Source: an uncultured Mucilaginibacter sp. (GTDB taxonomy: Bacteria; Bacteroidota; Bacteroidia; Sphingobacteriales; Sphingobacteriaceae). From it: DNA of 64,000 bases. Positions 50,755-59,871 of this stretch are shown here, piece after piece. The position numbers and the translations under genes were made by a program. The stretch is taken from the NCBI GenBank assembly GCA_903891475.1, contig CAITEP010000008.1, positions 146,469-210,468 of the forward strand, read 5' to 3'. The notes under the pieces are model-generated. The model was not told the DNA's origin and did not search any database. It saw only the letters and a program-made list of their open reading frames with translations. Within the stretch, counting starts at the first letter, position 1. Each line of letters starts with the position of its first letter.

Positions 50755-51255
50755 ATGGCTATGACTTTTGAAGAGTTTTTTAAAAAGAAGAAAATAGATT
50801 TATCGGCTCTTGAAGCTGGTAATTATACCTTATTTTCTGAATTTAAAGCGCATTTCCAACAAATGGGCGAAAAGAGCTTCGACCATTCCAAAAAGTTCTG
50901 GTTTAATAAGCTAAGGCACTTATTTCCAATGCCTTTACCTGTAATTGAAGAAAAGCCAGTTATTGAGACCATGCCGACAAGCAAAGCGGAGCCTGTTTCT
51001 GAGGCATCTACATTGCCCAAAAAAGGATTTACACCCCGATTTAAAGCAGGCAATTTACCCAAAAGTGTGGATTATACCCCTGCTATTGAAATTTCGGCAG
51101 AAGCCGTAGCGGAAAAAACTGTTATCGCAGAAAATAATATCGCTTCAATTGAAGAAATTAAAACCGAAAAAGAAACGGAGTTACCTGTAGCCAAACCAGC
51201 CTACAAACCAAGGTTCAACATAAAAAACCTCCCTCCCAAAAATTCGGAAAGCTGA
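50755..51255 (+). CDS. Hypothetical protein with internal PRF-x3-NLP repeats
   Basis: 166 aa. The first 60 residues (FEEFFKKKKIDLSALEAGNY, FWFNKLRHLFP) look globular. The rest is a low-complexity Glu/Lys/Pro linker with two related motifs, GFTPRFKAGNLPK and AYKPRFNIKNLPPK, the second at the C terminus. They look like repeated binding peptides. A second ATG at 50761 is possible. It begins 2 nt after DUF2442. Confidence 0.65.
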   Translation: MAMTFEEFFKKKKIDLSALEAGNYTLFSEFKAHFQQMGEKSFDHSKKFWFNKLRHLFPMPLPVIEEKPVIETMPTSKAEPVSEASTLPKKGFTPRFKAGNLPKSVDYTPAIEISAEAVAEKTVIAENNIASIEEIKTEKETELPVAKPAYKPRFNIKNLPPKNSES

Positions 51256-51266
51256 TCGGTTCCAGT

Positions 51267-52145
51267 CTAAAAAAAACTTTTGGCTTGCTTGCTGAACGAA
51301 AATAACCAGGGCAAAAGGTTGGGCTCGGCAAAGGCATCCGTCCAGCAATTATGGTCATCATTTGGGTACAGCGTATACCTTGGCTTCCCACCTGCAAACT
51401 TAATGGCCTCAAACATAGCTTCCGAATGGGTATAAGGCACTACACTGTCTTTTTTACCATGAAATATCCAAACAGGTACTTTTGTAGCGAATTTTTTAGC
51501 GTTTTGGGTATTATCGCCACCACAGATTGCAAAAGCTGCGGCAAATGCATTTGGTCGCCTACCAATCAATTCAAAGGTTCCCATACCCCCCATTGATAGT
51601 CCACCTACATAAATTTTACTTTTATCAACAAAAGGCTTTTCTAAAAAATTATCGAGCAAGCCTAATAATAACTGCATACCTAAAGTTGGCGCTTGGCCCG
51701 CGGTAAAAACAAAATTAGTACTACCATTGGCATTATTTGTTTCTTTGATAACATTAGACCAATAACTCTTAGCAGGGCACTGTGGATATATAACTATGGC
51801 GGGATAGTTTTTCCTGATAGAATCTTTTAAAAACAATTCGGTACCATATTTAAGCTGATCCTCATTATTATTGCCACGTTCACCCGAACCATGCAACACA
51901 AAAATTAAGGGGTACTTTTTTGAAGCATCGAAATTTAAAGGAAAGAGAATACGATACGGCAGCGTATCAGTCTTTTTTATAAACGAACCTCTATCAAAAG
52001 AGGTGGTTTTTTGGGCAAAAAGTAAGGTAGTAAAAGTAAATAGCATCATAAGGGGTATTAAAATAAATTTACTTTTCGACCTGTAAAAATCGATAAGGTT
52101 TAATAGCCCTCTTTTTTGATTTTTGAAACCCAAATTCACGATCAT
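51267..52145 (-). CDS. Secreted alpha/beta-hydrolase (CE1/prolyl-oligopeptidase-like esterase)
   Basis: 292 aa. A long basic N terminus leads to a signal-like segment (FILIPLMMLFTFTTLLFAQ). The hydrolase core has FVLHGSGERGNN for the oxyanion region, GGLSMGGMGTFEL with the nucleophile serine, KKDSVVPYTHSE with the Asp and DDHNCWTDAF with the His. Located beside three arabinan-type glycosidases, it may release ester groups (for example feruloyl or acetyl) from plant polysaccharide; this is inferred. Confidence 0.75.
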   Translation of the reverse strand: MIVNLGFKNQKRGLLNLIDFYRSKSKFILIPLMMLFTFTTLLFAQKTTSFDRGSFIKKTDTLPYRILFPLNFDASKKYPLIFVLHGSGERGNNNEDQLKYGTELFLKDSIRKNYPAIVIYPQCPAKSYWSNVIKETNNANGSTNFVFTAGQAPTLGMQLLLGLLDNFLEKPFVDKSKIYVGGLSMGGMGTFELIGRRPNAFAAAFAICGGDNTQNAKKFATKVPVWIFHGKKDSVVPYTHSEAMFEAIKFAGGKPRYTLYPNDDHNCWTDAFAEPNLLPWLFSFSKQAKSFF

Positions 52146-52177
52146 AAATTCAATTATAACTGTTTTCTATTTAAAAA

Positions 52178-53935
52178 TTACTCAACCTTAATAACCTTTA
52201 CAGGCTCCGAAACCCCGCTTTCATTAACGGCTTCTATTCTAAAAAAGTATGGTTTATCTTTATCCATAGCTTTAAAATAATATTCGTTGGCATTGTGTAC
52301 CATAATGCAGTTATACAACTTATCGGGCGCGGTACCAACATAAATATTATAAGCATAGGCATTATCAACCAATTGCCATTTAATCCAAGCGCTCCGCTTA
52401 TCTTTTTCGGTACGCAATACAATAAAGTTTTTAACGGTATCGGGTTTTGCACCCCTCGCATTCCCGAAAACCCTCAAACCACTGATGGCGAATTTTCCCG
52501 TTGGTGTATGCACATTGATTAGCTTTACAAAACGTGCCATTACAGGTGTTTGCAGTTCCACATAATCATGCGGAACATCGGTTTTATTCAGGCTTTTGTC
52601 GGCCAGCATGTTCCATTTTTTACCATCGGCCGAGTATAGCAATTTGTACTGTGTATATATTTTGGTCGATTTTCCTAAAATATCAGCATCTTGGTCGGCA
52701 TAATTAATTTGTACCGCATTAACGGTGCTTAAAGTACCTAAATCACTTTGAATCCACTCGCCTGGGTTGGCGGTTTGAGCGCTCCAATAGGTTTTAATAC
52801 TTTCATCAACAGCGTTGTTCGGAGCATACCCGCCTAGCGTTGATGATACTTGAACAGGCTTATTGTAATTCAGCAGCATCCAACCGGTAAACCTGCTTTT
52901 TAAATGGTCGGCAGTACCGTTAGGTAAATAAGTAGGATAATCGCCAAAGGCGGTATTGCAATATATTACATCATCGCTGTCGAAACCTGCTGGCCAAATA
53001 CCCAACCTGCGTTCAAAACTGTTTTTAACTGCTATTACCATGGTGGAGATATGCCAGTAATTGCCCCAAGTATCGGTATAGGTACTTCCGTGGCCGGCGC
53101 CCCTTGCAAAACCACCTGGTTTATAGCTAAATGGCATTGATTGCGGGGTAAAGGGTCCCAACGGATTATCCCCTACCACTACTCCATCGGCATAGCCACT
53201 AAATTCGGTGCCTGGTGCGCCATATTGAAGGTAATATTTATGATTATGCTTGGTCATCCATGAACCTTCAATAAATGGGTCGAGGAAGGTATCGTCCATA
53301 TTTTCGCCAAAACGCTGCCACCCGTAACGGTATGATTGCAGGAAATACATTTCTTTGCGCGCGCCTTTTAAATGAAAAGTTATTGGGTCTATTTCGGCAC
53401 CATATAGCGGATAAGTGTTGCTACTTCCGTTATACATATACAATTTACCATTATCGTCTCTAAAAAAACCAGGATCCCAACCGCCAGGCTCAAACTCATG
53501 AATGGCCTCTTTCCACTCATTTGCCTTAGGGTTGGTACTCATCCAAATTGGAAAATTGGAAGAATAGGTGGAGCCAAACACCATCAAAGTATCGCCTTGT
53601 ACCCATACTGCTGGAGCGCATAAATCATCATAAACATGGTGTTCAGGCCTTAAAAATGAGCGTGATACGAAATTCCAATTCAGCATATCGCTGCTCCACC
53701 AATACCCCCATTGGTTGGTTGAAAACAGGTAGTAATCACCTTTGTACATCGTAATTACAGGGTCGGCGGTGGCACGGTGCCTGCCTTCTGTAGAAAAATT
53801 AGGGATGGGAGTAAACCCGTAATCAATATTAATGGGGTTACAATAGGTTAATTGTTTTTTTTGAGCGGATAAATTACCTTGAATAAAGAATAAATTGATC
53901 AATAAAATAAATTGCAAAAAATATTTATTCTTCAT
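52178..53935 (-). CDS. Family GH43 glycoside hydrolase with F5/8-type and FN3-like domains
   Basis: 585 aa, secreted (signal ending IQGNLSAQ). A five-blade beta-propeller GH43 catalytic domain covers about 30-330 (TADPVITMYKGDYYLFSTNQ, DPGFFRDDNGKLYMYNGSS, DTFLDPFIEGSWMT). A discoidin/F5-8 type carbohydrate-binding domain follows (about 355-490, YWSAQTANPGEWIQSDLG), then a fibronectin-like end. Substrate is probably arabinan or arabinoxylan. Divergent from the GH127 gene. Confidence 0.82.
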   Translation of the reverse strand: MKNKYFLQFILLINLFFIQGNLSAQKKQLTYCNPINIDYGFTPIPNFSTEGRHRATADPVITMYKGDYYLFSTNQWGYWWSSDMLNWNFVSRSFLRPEHHVYDDLCAPAVWVQGDTLMVFGSTYSSNFPIWMSTNPKANEWKEAIHEFEPGGWDPGFFRDDNGKLYMYNGSSNTYPLYGAEIDPITFHLKGARKEMYFLQSYRYGWQRFGENMDDTFLDPFIEGSWMTKHNHKYYLQYGAPGTEFSGYADGVVVGDNPLGPFTPQSMPFSYKPGGFARGAGHGSTYTDTWGNYWHISTMVIAVKNSFERRLGIWPAGFDSDDVIYCNTAFGDYPTYLPNGTADHLKSRFTGWMLLNYNKPVQVSSTLGGYAPNNAVDESIKTYWSAQTANPGEWIQSDLGTLSTVNAVQINYADQDADILGKSTKIYTQYKLLYSADGKKWNMLADKSLNKTDVPHDYVELQTPVMARFVKLINVHTPTGKFAISGLRVFGNARGAKPDTVKNFIVLRTEKDKRSAWIKWQLVDNAYAYNIYVGTAPDKLYNCIMVHNANEYYFKAMDKDKPYFFRIEAVNESGVSEPVKVIKVE

Positions 53936-54174
53936 TTTAGAGATATAAAGCTGAATTAATTAGGACTAAAGTTGACACATGCATTGAATTTTAGTTAAAA
54001 AATTACATCTCATGCTCCTACAAAACTAAGGTATTGAAACTTTAAACAAAATATTCTATTGTAACAAAACACTTACATAAACAAAAATCAGAAGTCAAAT
54101 TGATAAAATTTAGCCAGATTATTATAAAGTTTTTAATTCGATTTTATAAGGAATGGTTTACAAAAACCTTAATT

Positions 54175-54184
54175 AAACTACCGA
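54175..54184. promoter_or_regulatory. Shared 10-mer AAACTACCGA, GH127 side
   Basis: AAACTACCGA lies 50 nt before the GH127 start and recurs at 57673-57682 in the GH51 promoter region. It may be a common arabinose-responsive site, though a chance match is not excluded. Confidence 0.3.
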
Positions 54185-54233
54185 TATTTCCTATTTTTAC
54201 CATACCAATTATTCCTTTTTAATTTATACACAG

Positions 54234-56057
54234 ATGAAAAATTTTGTTTTGATGCTTTTTATTTGCTTTTTGGCGATTGTTAAAGTTATTGGTAGGAATT
54301 CAAGTAGCCTTACTGAACCTATAATTCCAAATAAAATTGCTGATAAATATATACCAGCCCAATACCAAAATATAGGTGGCCTACTTGGCTACCGCATGAA
54401 TGTTAATTTAGAGAAACGTTTGTTGAAGATTGATTCGGCTATTTTATTATCCGGGTTTAGGCATAGGCCAGGTTCACAAACATGGATTGGCGAGCATGTT
54501 GGTAAATTCTTGTTTTCGGCCTCCAAAACATATACCTATACACATGATGCACGCATTAAGCATTTAATGGACGATATGGTGCAAAAATATATTGTTTGCC
54601 AAATGCCTGATGGTTATTTAGGTACCTATCTAGAAAAAGACCGCTGGACCGAATGGGATGTTTGGGCGCATAAATATGCCATTATTGGTTTGCTAAACTA
54701 TTATTCGATTACAGGCTATCAACCTGCCTTGGTTACAGCTACCAAAGCTGCCGACTTGGTTTGTAATACTTTTGGCGAGGGCAAGCGCGATTTGATGCTA
54801 GCCGGCGACCATGTTGGTTTAGCCCCTGGGAGCATTTTAGAACCAATGATTGATTTGTACCGCTACACAGGCAATCAAAAATATCTTGATTTTGCTCGGT
54901 ATATTTTACGTGCCTTTGAGCAACCAACTGGCCCTAAATTGGTTACCCAATTAGAAAAATATAATGATGTTACCAAAGTAGGCGATGCGAAGGCTTATGA
55001 AATGCTATCCTGCTTTTTAGGTATCTTGAAGTATTATAAACTGACAGGCGAAACCAAATACCTAACCTTGCTGCAAAATGCTTGGATGGATATTGCGCAA
55101 AACAGGCTTTACATAACAGGTACCGCCAGCGACCATGAAGTTTTTAAACAAACAGGCGTATTTAAAGCTGAAAACGAGGACAATATGGGCGAAGGCTGTG
55201 TTACGGTAACATGGGTACAGTTTAACCTTCAAATGCTACAAATTACCGGCGATGTTAAATATGCTGCCGAACTGGAGCGCTCTGTTTATAACCATTTATT
55301 TGCCGCCGAAAACCCGCAAACTGGATGCGTTAGTTATTATACGGCTCTGCAAGGAGCAAAACCTTATCGGTGCGACCAAGGTTTTTCTTGTTGCTTATCA
55401 AGCATTCCAAGAGGAATTTCTTTGATTCCGGAAATGTTGGGTGGCAATATTGCCAATGTCTTTACAGTGCTATTTTATGAAAACGGAGAAGCTAATACAA
55501 GTTTAAAAGCTACTGATGGCAGTAGGGTTGATTTAAAAGTTACCGCAACCACCAACTTCCCAATAACGGGGAAAGTTGATTTTATTGTAGAGCCATCAGC
55601 CGAAAAGGAATTCAGCATCAATTTCAGGGTGCCCGAATGGTCAACTGATTTTATGGTGAAGATTGGCACTGAAAGTTATAGCAAGGTTGTTGGTGGCATC
55701 ATTAGCGTAAGCAGAAAATGGGAAAAAGGTGATATTGCCAGGGTTACCTTTGGTATGCCGCTACAGATTTTATCAGGTGGAATATCTTATCCAAACCAAG
55801 TAGCGTTTAAAAAAGGTCCTCAGATTTTTGCGATTGACCAAGGGTTAAACAGCCAAATAACCTCCTTAAATGAGGTGATATATACCAAAAATATTGACCT
55901 GGAAGCTAGCAACACCACACTACCAGCCGATTGGGATTGGAAACAGGCTTACAAGCTTAACGTAAAGATAAATAATGTATCACAAAATGTAATATTGGTA
56001 CCTTTCTCGGAAGCGGGACAGAAAGGTACCAATATCGCGGTTTGGGTACATCGTTAA
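54234..56057 (+). CDS. GH127 beta-L-arabinofuranosidase (DUF1680)
   Basis: 607 aa with an N-terminal signal peptide. An (alpha/alpha)6 barrel is followed by beta-sandwich domains. The catalytic zinc site of the HypBA1 type is present: Glu320 and Cys322 in GEGCVTVTW, and Cys386-Cys387 in GFSCCLSS, where one cysteine acts as nucleophile. It removes terminal beta-L-arabinofuranose from plant arabino-oligosaccharides or extensin glycans. Convergent with the GH51 gene (3 nt apart). Confidence 0.88.
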   Translation: MKNFVLMLFICFLAIVKVIGRNSSSLTEPIIPNKIADKYIPAQYQNIGGLLGYRMNVNLEKRLLKIDSAILLSGFRHRPGSQTWIGEHVGKFLFSASKTYTYTHDARIKHLMDDMVQKYIVCQMPDGYLGTYLEKDRWTEWDVWAHKYAIIGLLNYYSITGYQPALVTATKAADLVCNTFGEGKRDLMLAGDHVGLAPGSILEPMIDLYRYTGNQKYLDFARYILRAFEQPTGPKLVTQLEKYNDVTKVGDAKAYEMLSCFLGILKYYKLTGETKYLTLLQNAWMDIAQNRLYITGTASDHEVFKQTGVFKAENEDNMGEGCVTVTWVQFNLQMLQITGDVKYAAELERSVYNHLFAAENPQTGCVSYYTALQGAKPYRCDQGFSCCLSSIPRGISLIPEMLGGNIANVFTVLFYENGEANTSLKATDGSRVDLKVTATTNFPITGKVDFIVEPSAEKEFSINFRVPEWSTDFMVKIGTESYSKVVGGIISVSRKWEKGDIARVTFGMPLQILSGGISYPNQVAFKKGPQIFAIDQGLNSQITSLNEVIYTKNIDLEASNTTLPADWDWKQAYKLNVKINNVSQNVILVPFSEAGQKGTNIAVWVHR

Positions 56058-56060
56058 GTC

Positions 56061-57611
56061 TTACTCAAGTTCCAACGTTACAACCGATTTTTTGGGAATC
56101 AGCACAACCAGCTTGTCCCCTTCTTTTTTTGCTCCAGTAAATTTGGCAAGGTGCAGTTTATCAGGCTTTTCGAAGGTATTTATGTCGGTAATATTTGCTG
56201 AGGTTAATATTTGTCCTTTAACTGTTTTCCAGTTCAATTCGGCCAAAGTGGTGCGTATGCTGATATCATTATGCAAATCTAAATTCACCAACGATATGTG
56301 AATTTTACCCGAAGCATCCTGGGAAGCGGAAACATTGATTGCCGGGATGGTGTTATTACCTACCTGATAATTTGGTACGTTCAGTTTTAAAGCCAAATAT
56401 TTAGCATCCTGATGCACCTTATACATATCAAATACGTGGTAGGTTGGTGTAAGCAGCATCTTATCGTTATTGGTAAGTATCAATGATTGAAGAACATTAA
56501 TGGTTTGCGCCAAAGCGGCTCCACGTACCCTATCACAATGGTTATTAAAAATATTCAGGTTGGTGGCAGCTATCAAGGCATCTCGCATACTGTTTTGCTG
56601 GTATAAAAAGCCGGGATTAGTGCCGGGTTCGGGGTCGGTCCATACCCCCCATTCGTCTACTACCAAGGCCACCTTTTTTTCAGGGTCATATTGATCCATA
56701 ATGGTGGAATGTTTGGTTACCAGTTCCTCCATTTTTAAACAACGTTGCATGGTTTCAAAATACTCGTTCTCGGTAAAGCTAGTTGCCGAACCTTTATGCC
56801 CCCAATTGCCAGTTGGTACGGTATAATAATGTAAGGAAATTCCCCACATCATCCAACTAGGGATGTTTTTCATAATAACCGATGTCCAGTTATAATCATC
56901 AGAATTTGGTCCGCTGGCAATTTTTTTCAAGGGCGCACCCGGATAGTCTTTCGCAAAGGCGGCATATCGTTTAAACTGGTCTGCATAAAATTCGGGGGTC
57001 ATATTGCCCCCGCAGCCCCAGCTCTCGTTGCCTATACCCCAAAAAGTTACTTTATAAGGATCTGGGTGACCGTTTAAGCCACGCAAACCTGCTATGGTGC
57101 TGTTGCTGTTTGAGTTTACATACTCAATCCATTTCGACATCTCTTCTACTGTACCACTACCAACATTAGCGGCAAAATAAGGTTCGCACCCCAGTAAACT
57201 ACAAAGCGATAAAAACTCGTGTGTACCAAAGCTATTGTCCTCGGTTACCCCGCCCCAATTGGTATTTACCATGCGTGGGCGTTGGTCGGATGGGCCAATG
57301 CCATCGCGCCAGTGGTATTCATCGGCAAAACAACCACCGGGCCAGCGCAAATTGGGTATTTTTATTTGCTTAAGCGCATTTACCACATCCAAACGTATAC
57401 GGTCTTGCTTGGCAACAGGCAAATTTTTATCAACCCAAAAACCACCATAAATGCCATGTCCTAAATGCTCGGCAAATTGCCCATATATATGCTTGCTAAT
57501 TGTTAAATTAGTGCCCCCTGTGAGTGTAAGACTGGCTGTGTTTTGTGCATTACATAGCGATTGTGCACTAAAAAAGGCAATAGCAAGTAGGGTATATTTT
57601 TTAAAACTCAT
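56061..57611 (-). CDS. GH51 alpha-L-arabinofuranosidase
   Basis: 516 aa with a signal peptide ([16 protein letters not shown]). [20 protein letters not shown] starts the barrel, [12 protein letters not shown] supplies the acid/base Glu, and [13 protein letters not shown] the nucleophile Glu. A C-terminal beta-sandwich completes the family layout. It cleaves alpha-L-arabinofuranosyl side chains, so with GH127 and GH43 it should clear both arabinose anomers. It is secreted to the periplasm or outside. Confidence 0.92.
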   Translation of the reverse strand: MSFKKYTLLAIAFFSAQSLCNAQNTASLTLTGGTNLTISKHIYGQFAEHLGHGIYGGFWVDKNLPVAKQDRIRLDVVNALKQIKIPNLRWPGGCFADEYHWRDGIGPSDQRPRMVNTNWGGVTEDNSFGTHEFLSLCSLLGCEPYFAANVGSGTVEEMSKWIEYVNSNSNSTIAGLRGLNGHPDPYKVTFWGIGNESWGCGGNMTPEFYADQFKRYAAFAKDYPGAPLKKIASGPNSDDYNWTSVIMKNIPSWMMWGISLHYYTVPTGNWGHKGSATSFTENEYFETMQRCLKMEELVTKHSTIMDQYDPEKKVALVVDEWGVWTDPEPGTNPGFLYQQNSMRDALIAATNLNIFNNHCDRVRGAALAQTINVLQSLILTNNDKMLLTPTYHVFDMYKVHQDAKYLALKLNVPNYQVGNNTIPAINVSASQDASGKIHISLVNLDLHNDISIRTTLAELNWKTVKGQILTSANITDINTFEKPDKLHLAKFTGAKKEGDKLVVLIPKKSVVTLELE

Positions 57612-57672
57612 AAATTTTAAATAGATTTTTGGACTTTTAATTTAAGTAATAAATGTATAAATAACATTTTGG

Positions 57673-57682
57673 AAACTACCGA
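57673..57682. promoter_or_regulatory. Shared 10-mer AAACTACCGA, GH51 side
   Basis: Second copy of the word at 54175-54184, 62 nt upstream of the GH51 start. CATTTTGG (57665-57672) and CCAAAATG (57741-57748) nearby are inverse 8-mers that could loop this promoter region. Confidence 0.3.
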
Positions 57683-57775
57683 ATTGGTGGAAAATTTTGA
57701 AAATACAGTGGATGATAAGCTGGGGAGCCTAAATTTCCTACCAAAATGCTTAATTTCGTTCTAAAATTTTAAAAA

Positions 57776-58168
57776 ATGTTTAAGAGCTTGGTATTATTGT
57801 TTTTTGTGCCGATAATTTTTGCTGCTTGCAAACAGCAAATAGATCTTGATAACCTATACGGCAAATGGAAATATATAAGGGTTGAGCATAATAATGAACC
57901 TACCGATACCACCCAAGCCGGAGAACTAGCTAGCGAAAAACCATATATTGAATTTACCCGCGATAATAAACTGCAAATTGTTTGGGGCGGAAGAGCAATA
58001 TCAAGCGGGAAGTTTAGCATTGACGGATACAATATCCGATACAAAGAAACCTTGAGTGATGGTACAATTAGGGAATTTCCGTTTTGGGTATCAAAAATAG
58101 ATAGCCACCAAATTATTTTCAATACCAAAGGGGCGGATGGTACCAAGGTAACCGCTATTAAGGAATAA
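57776..58168 (+). CDS. Lipocalin-like lipoprotein
   Basis: 130 aa. The lipobox IIFAAC puts the anchor at Cys18. NLYGKWKYIRVEHN resembles the GxW opening of lipocalin-like domains, and the rest is beta-rich (SSGKFSIDGYNIRYKETL, HQIIFNTKGADGTKV). Short for a full lipocalin, so it may be a compact barrel. It is followed by pdeM on the same strand after 37 nt. Ligand unknown. Confidence 0.65.
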   Translation: MFKSLVLLFFVPIIFAACKQQIDLDNLYGKWKYIRVEHNNEPTDTTQAGELASEKPYIEFTRDNKLQIVWGGRAISSGKFSIDGYNIRYKETLSDGTIREFPFWVSKIDSHQIIFNTKGADGTKVTAIKE

Positions 58169-58205
58169 TTTTTAAGCCTACTCAATTTAACGCCACCTTT
58201 TTTTA

Positions 58206-58868
58206 ATGCCTTTAGGAACTTCAATAACCCATAAACTTTTAAACCAAGATTTACTATTACTACCCGAAAAGGCCATTTTTTGGCAACAGCAAAAGGCATT
58301 GATTGTGGCCGATGTGCATTTGGGCAAGGTGGGGCATTTCCGCAAAGCGGGCATTGCCATACCCAGAGATATGGAGCAAAATGATTTAGGGGTATTGTCG
58401 GATTTAATTTCTGTTTATCAGCCTGAGAAATTGATTTTTTTGGGCGATTTTTTTCACAGCGAGCTCAATACCGATTGGGACTGGTTTATTTTATGGCGCG
58501 CGCAATTCCCCAAGCTTGAAATAATATTGGTAAAAGGCAACCATGATATCATTGATGAAAGCAATTACCTGAAGCAACAGGTAAAAATAATGGACAGTTT
58601 ATTCATTGAGCCGTTTTTAATGTTGCACCATCCGCTACAGCAAGAAGAATTGGCAAATGCCATCGGGTTTGTATTTTGCGGACACCTGCATCCGGGTATT
58701 AGTTTAAAAGGCAGGGGTAGGCAGCACCTTACCTTACCCTGCTTCGCATTTGGGGCGAAACAGGCAGTATTACCATCATTTGGTAGGTTTACTGGCAAGG
58801 TTGCCATTAATCCCACAAAAACAGATTGTATTTATGCCGTGTTGAAGGATAGTGTGATGATTATTTGA
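58206..58868 (+). CDS. pdeM: PdeM-type metallophosphoesterase (ligase-associated)
   Basis: 220 aa calcineurin-like phosphoesterase. The metal motifs are LIVADVHLGKVGHFRK, LIFLGDFFHSE, LVKGNHDI and FVFCGHLHPG. The start TFLLP-type segment and C terminus match PdeM, a nuclease linked to DNA ligase-associated repair with LigD-like partners. None of the usual partner genes (helicase, exonuclease, ligase) are adjacent, so the context does not confirm the pathway. Confidence 0.82.
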   Translation: MPLGTSITHKLLNQDLLLLPEKAIFWQQQKALIVADVHLGKVGHFRKAGIAIPRDMEQNDLGVLSDLISVYQPEKLIFLGDFFHSELNTDWDWFILWRAQFPKLEIILVKGNHDIIDESNYLKQQVKIMDSLFIEPFLMLHHPLQQEELANAIGFVFCGHLHPGISLKGRGRQHLTLPCFAFGAKQAVLPSFGRFTGKVAINPTKTDCIYAVLKDSVMII

Positions 58869-58973
58869 TATCCAAAACTTAACAAAAAATTCACTACTTT
58901 TTTAGATTGATTCTAAATAACTAATAAGCTATAAATTAGACAAAACCAATAAAAAATTTTGGGTATAAATAGA

Positions 58974-58981
58974 TACTTTTG
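58974..58981 (+). promoter_or_regulatory. TAnnTTTG promoter box before sdhC
   Basis: TACTTTTG, 21 nt before the sdhC ATG, is an exact -7 match for the sdh operon. Confidence 0.5.
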
Positions 58982-59002
58982 TCGCAAATAAATCTGATAT
59001 TA

Positions 59003-59788
59003 ATGAGCGAATTTAAACAAACCTTTAACTCATCGTTGGGAAAGAAGCTGATTATGGCTTTAACGGGATTGTTTCTGTGTACATTTTTAATAGTGCACCT
59101 TGGTGGTAACCTGCAATTATTTAGTAATGATGGTGGCTATAGTTTTAATGTGTATGCCAATTTTCTTACACATTTTCCACCAATCGAGGTAGTTGCCTAT
59201 TTACTGTACCTAAGCATTTTGGTACATGCGGTTTATGCCCTGGTATTAACTATCCATAATCGTAAAGCCCGCCCAGTTGGTTATGCCTCCGTTAGTAAAT
59301 CAAAAGTTACTTGGGCTTCAAAAAACATGGGGCTTTTAGGTTCTATTTTGTTTTTATTTATAGTAATACACATGAGCGATTTTTGGTATAATTATAAATA
59401 TACACATAGCGTAGGTTACAAAGAATACCGTACTGACCTTGCCACAGGAAAAACGACTTGGGTTGATTTTACTCCAAGTACAACCGATTTTGAAAAATCA
59501 GTAAGCGTAGTGAATGATGTTGAAATTGTAAGGGTAAAGGATTTGCATGCAAAAGTAGCGCAAAGCTTTAGTAATATTTATTACGATGTTATATATGTAT
59601 TGGCGATGTGTGTATTATCGTTCCACCTAATGCATGGTTTTCAAAGCGCGTTCCGAACATTTGGTTGGGTGCATAAAAAATATACCCCAATTGTAAGCTT
59701 TATTGGTACATGGGTATTTGGGGTTATAATTCCTTTGGGCTTTGCCGCTATGCCAATATTTTATTATCTACAAACAATTATTAAATAG
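59003..59788 (+). CDS. sdhC: Succinate dehydrogenase/fumarate reductase cytochrome b subunit
   Basis: 261 aa from ATG 59003 (a TTG at 58979 precedes the promoter region and is rejected). Five membrane helices. SSLGKKLIMALTGLFLCTFLIVHLGGNL, with a heme-ligand histidine in helix 1, and VIHMSDFWYNYKY carry the expected His residues; SFHLMHGFQSAFRTFG supplies another. It anchors the catalytic subunits in the inner membrane and passes electrons to quinone. First gene of sdhCAB. Confidence 0.93.
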   Translation: MSEFKQTFNSSLGKKLIMALTGLFLCTFLIVHLGGNLQLFSNDGGYSFNVYANFLTHFPPIEVVAYLLYLSILVHAVYALVLTIHNRKARPVGYASVSKSKVTWASKNMGLLGSILFLFIVIHMSDFWYNYKYTHSVGYKEYRTDLATGKTTWVDFTPSTTDFEKSVSVVNDVEIVRVKDLHAKVAQSFSNIYYDVIYVLAMCVLSFHLMHGFQSAFRTFGWVHKKYTPIVSFIGTWVFGVIIPLGFAAMPIFYYLQTIIK

Positions 59789-59871
59789 TCGACAGTATTG
59801 AAAGATTGTAGAGGCAGTTAAGTCTCCACTTTTAATCACATCTATCAACAACATACAAAAAAATAAAGAAA

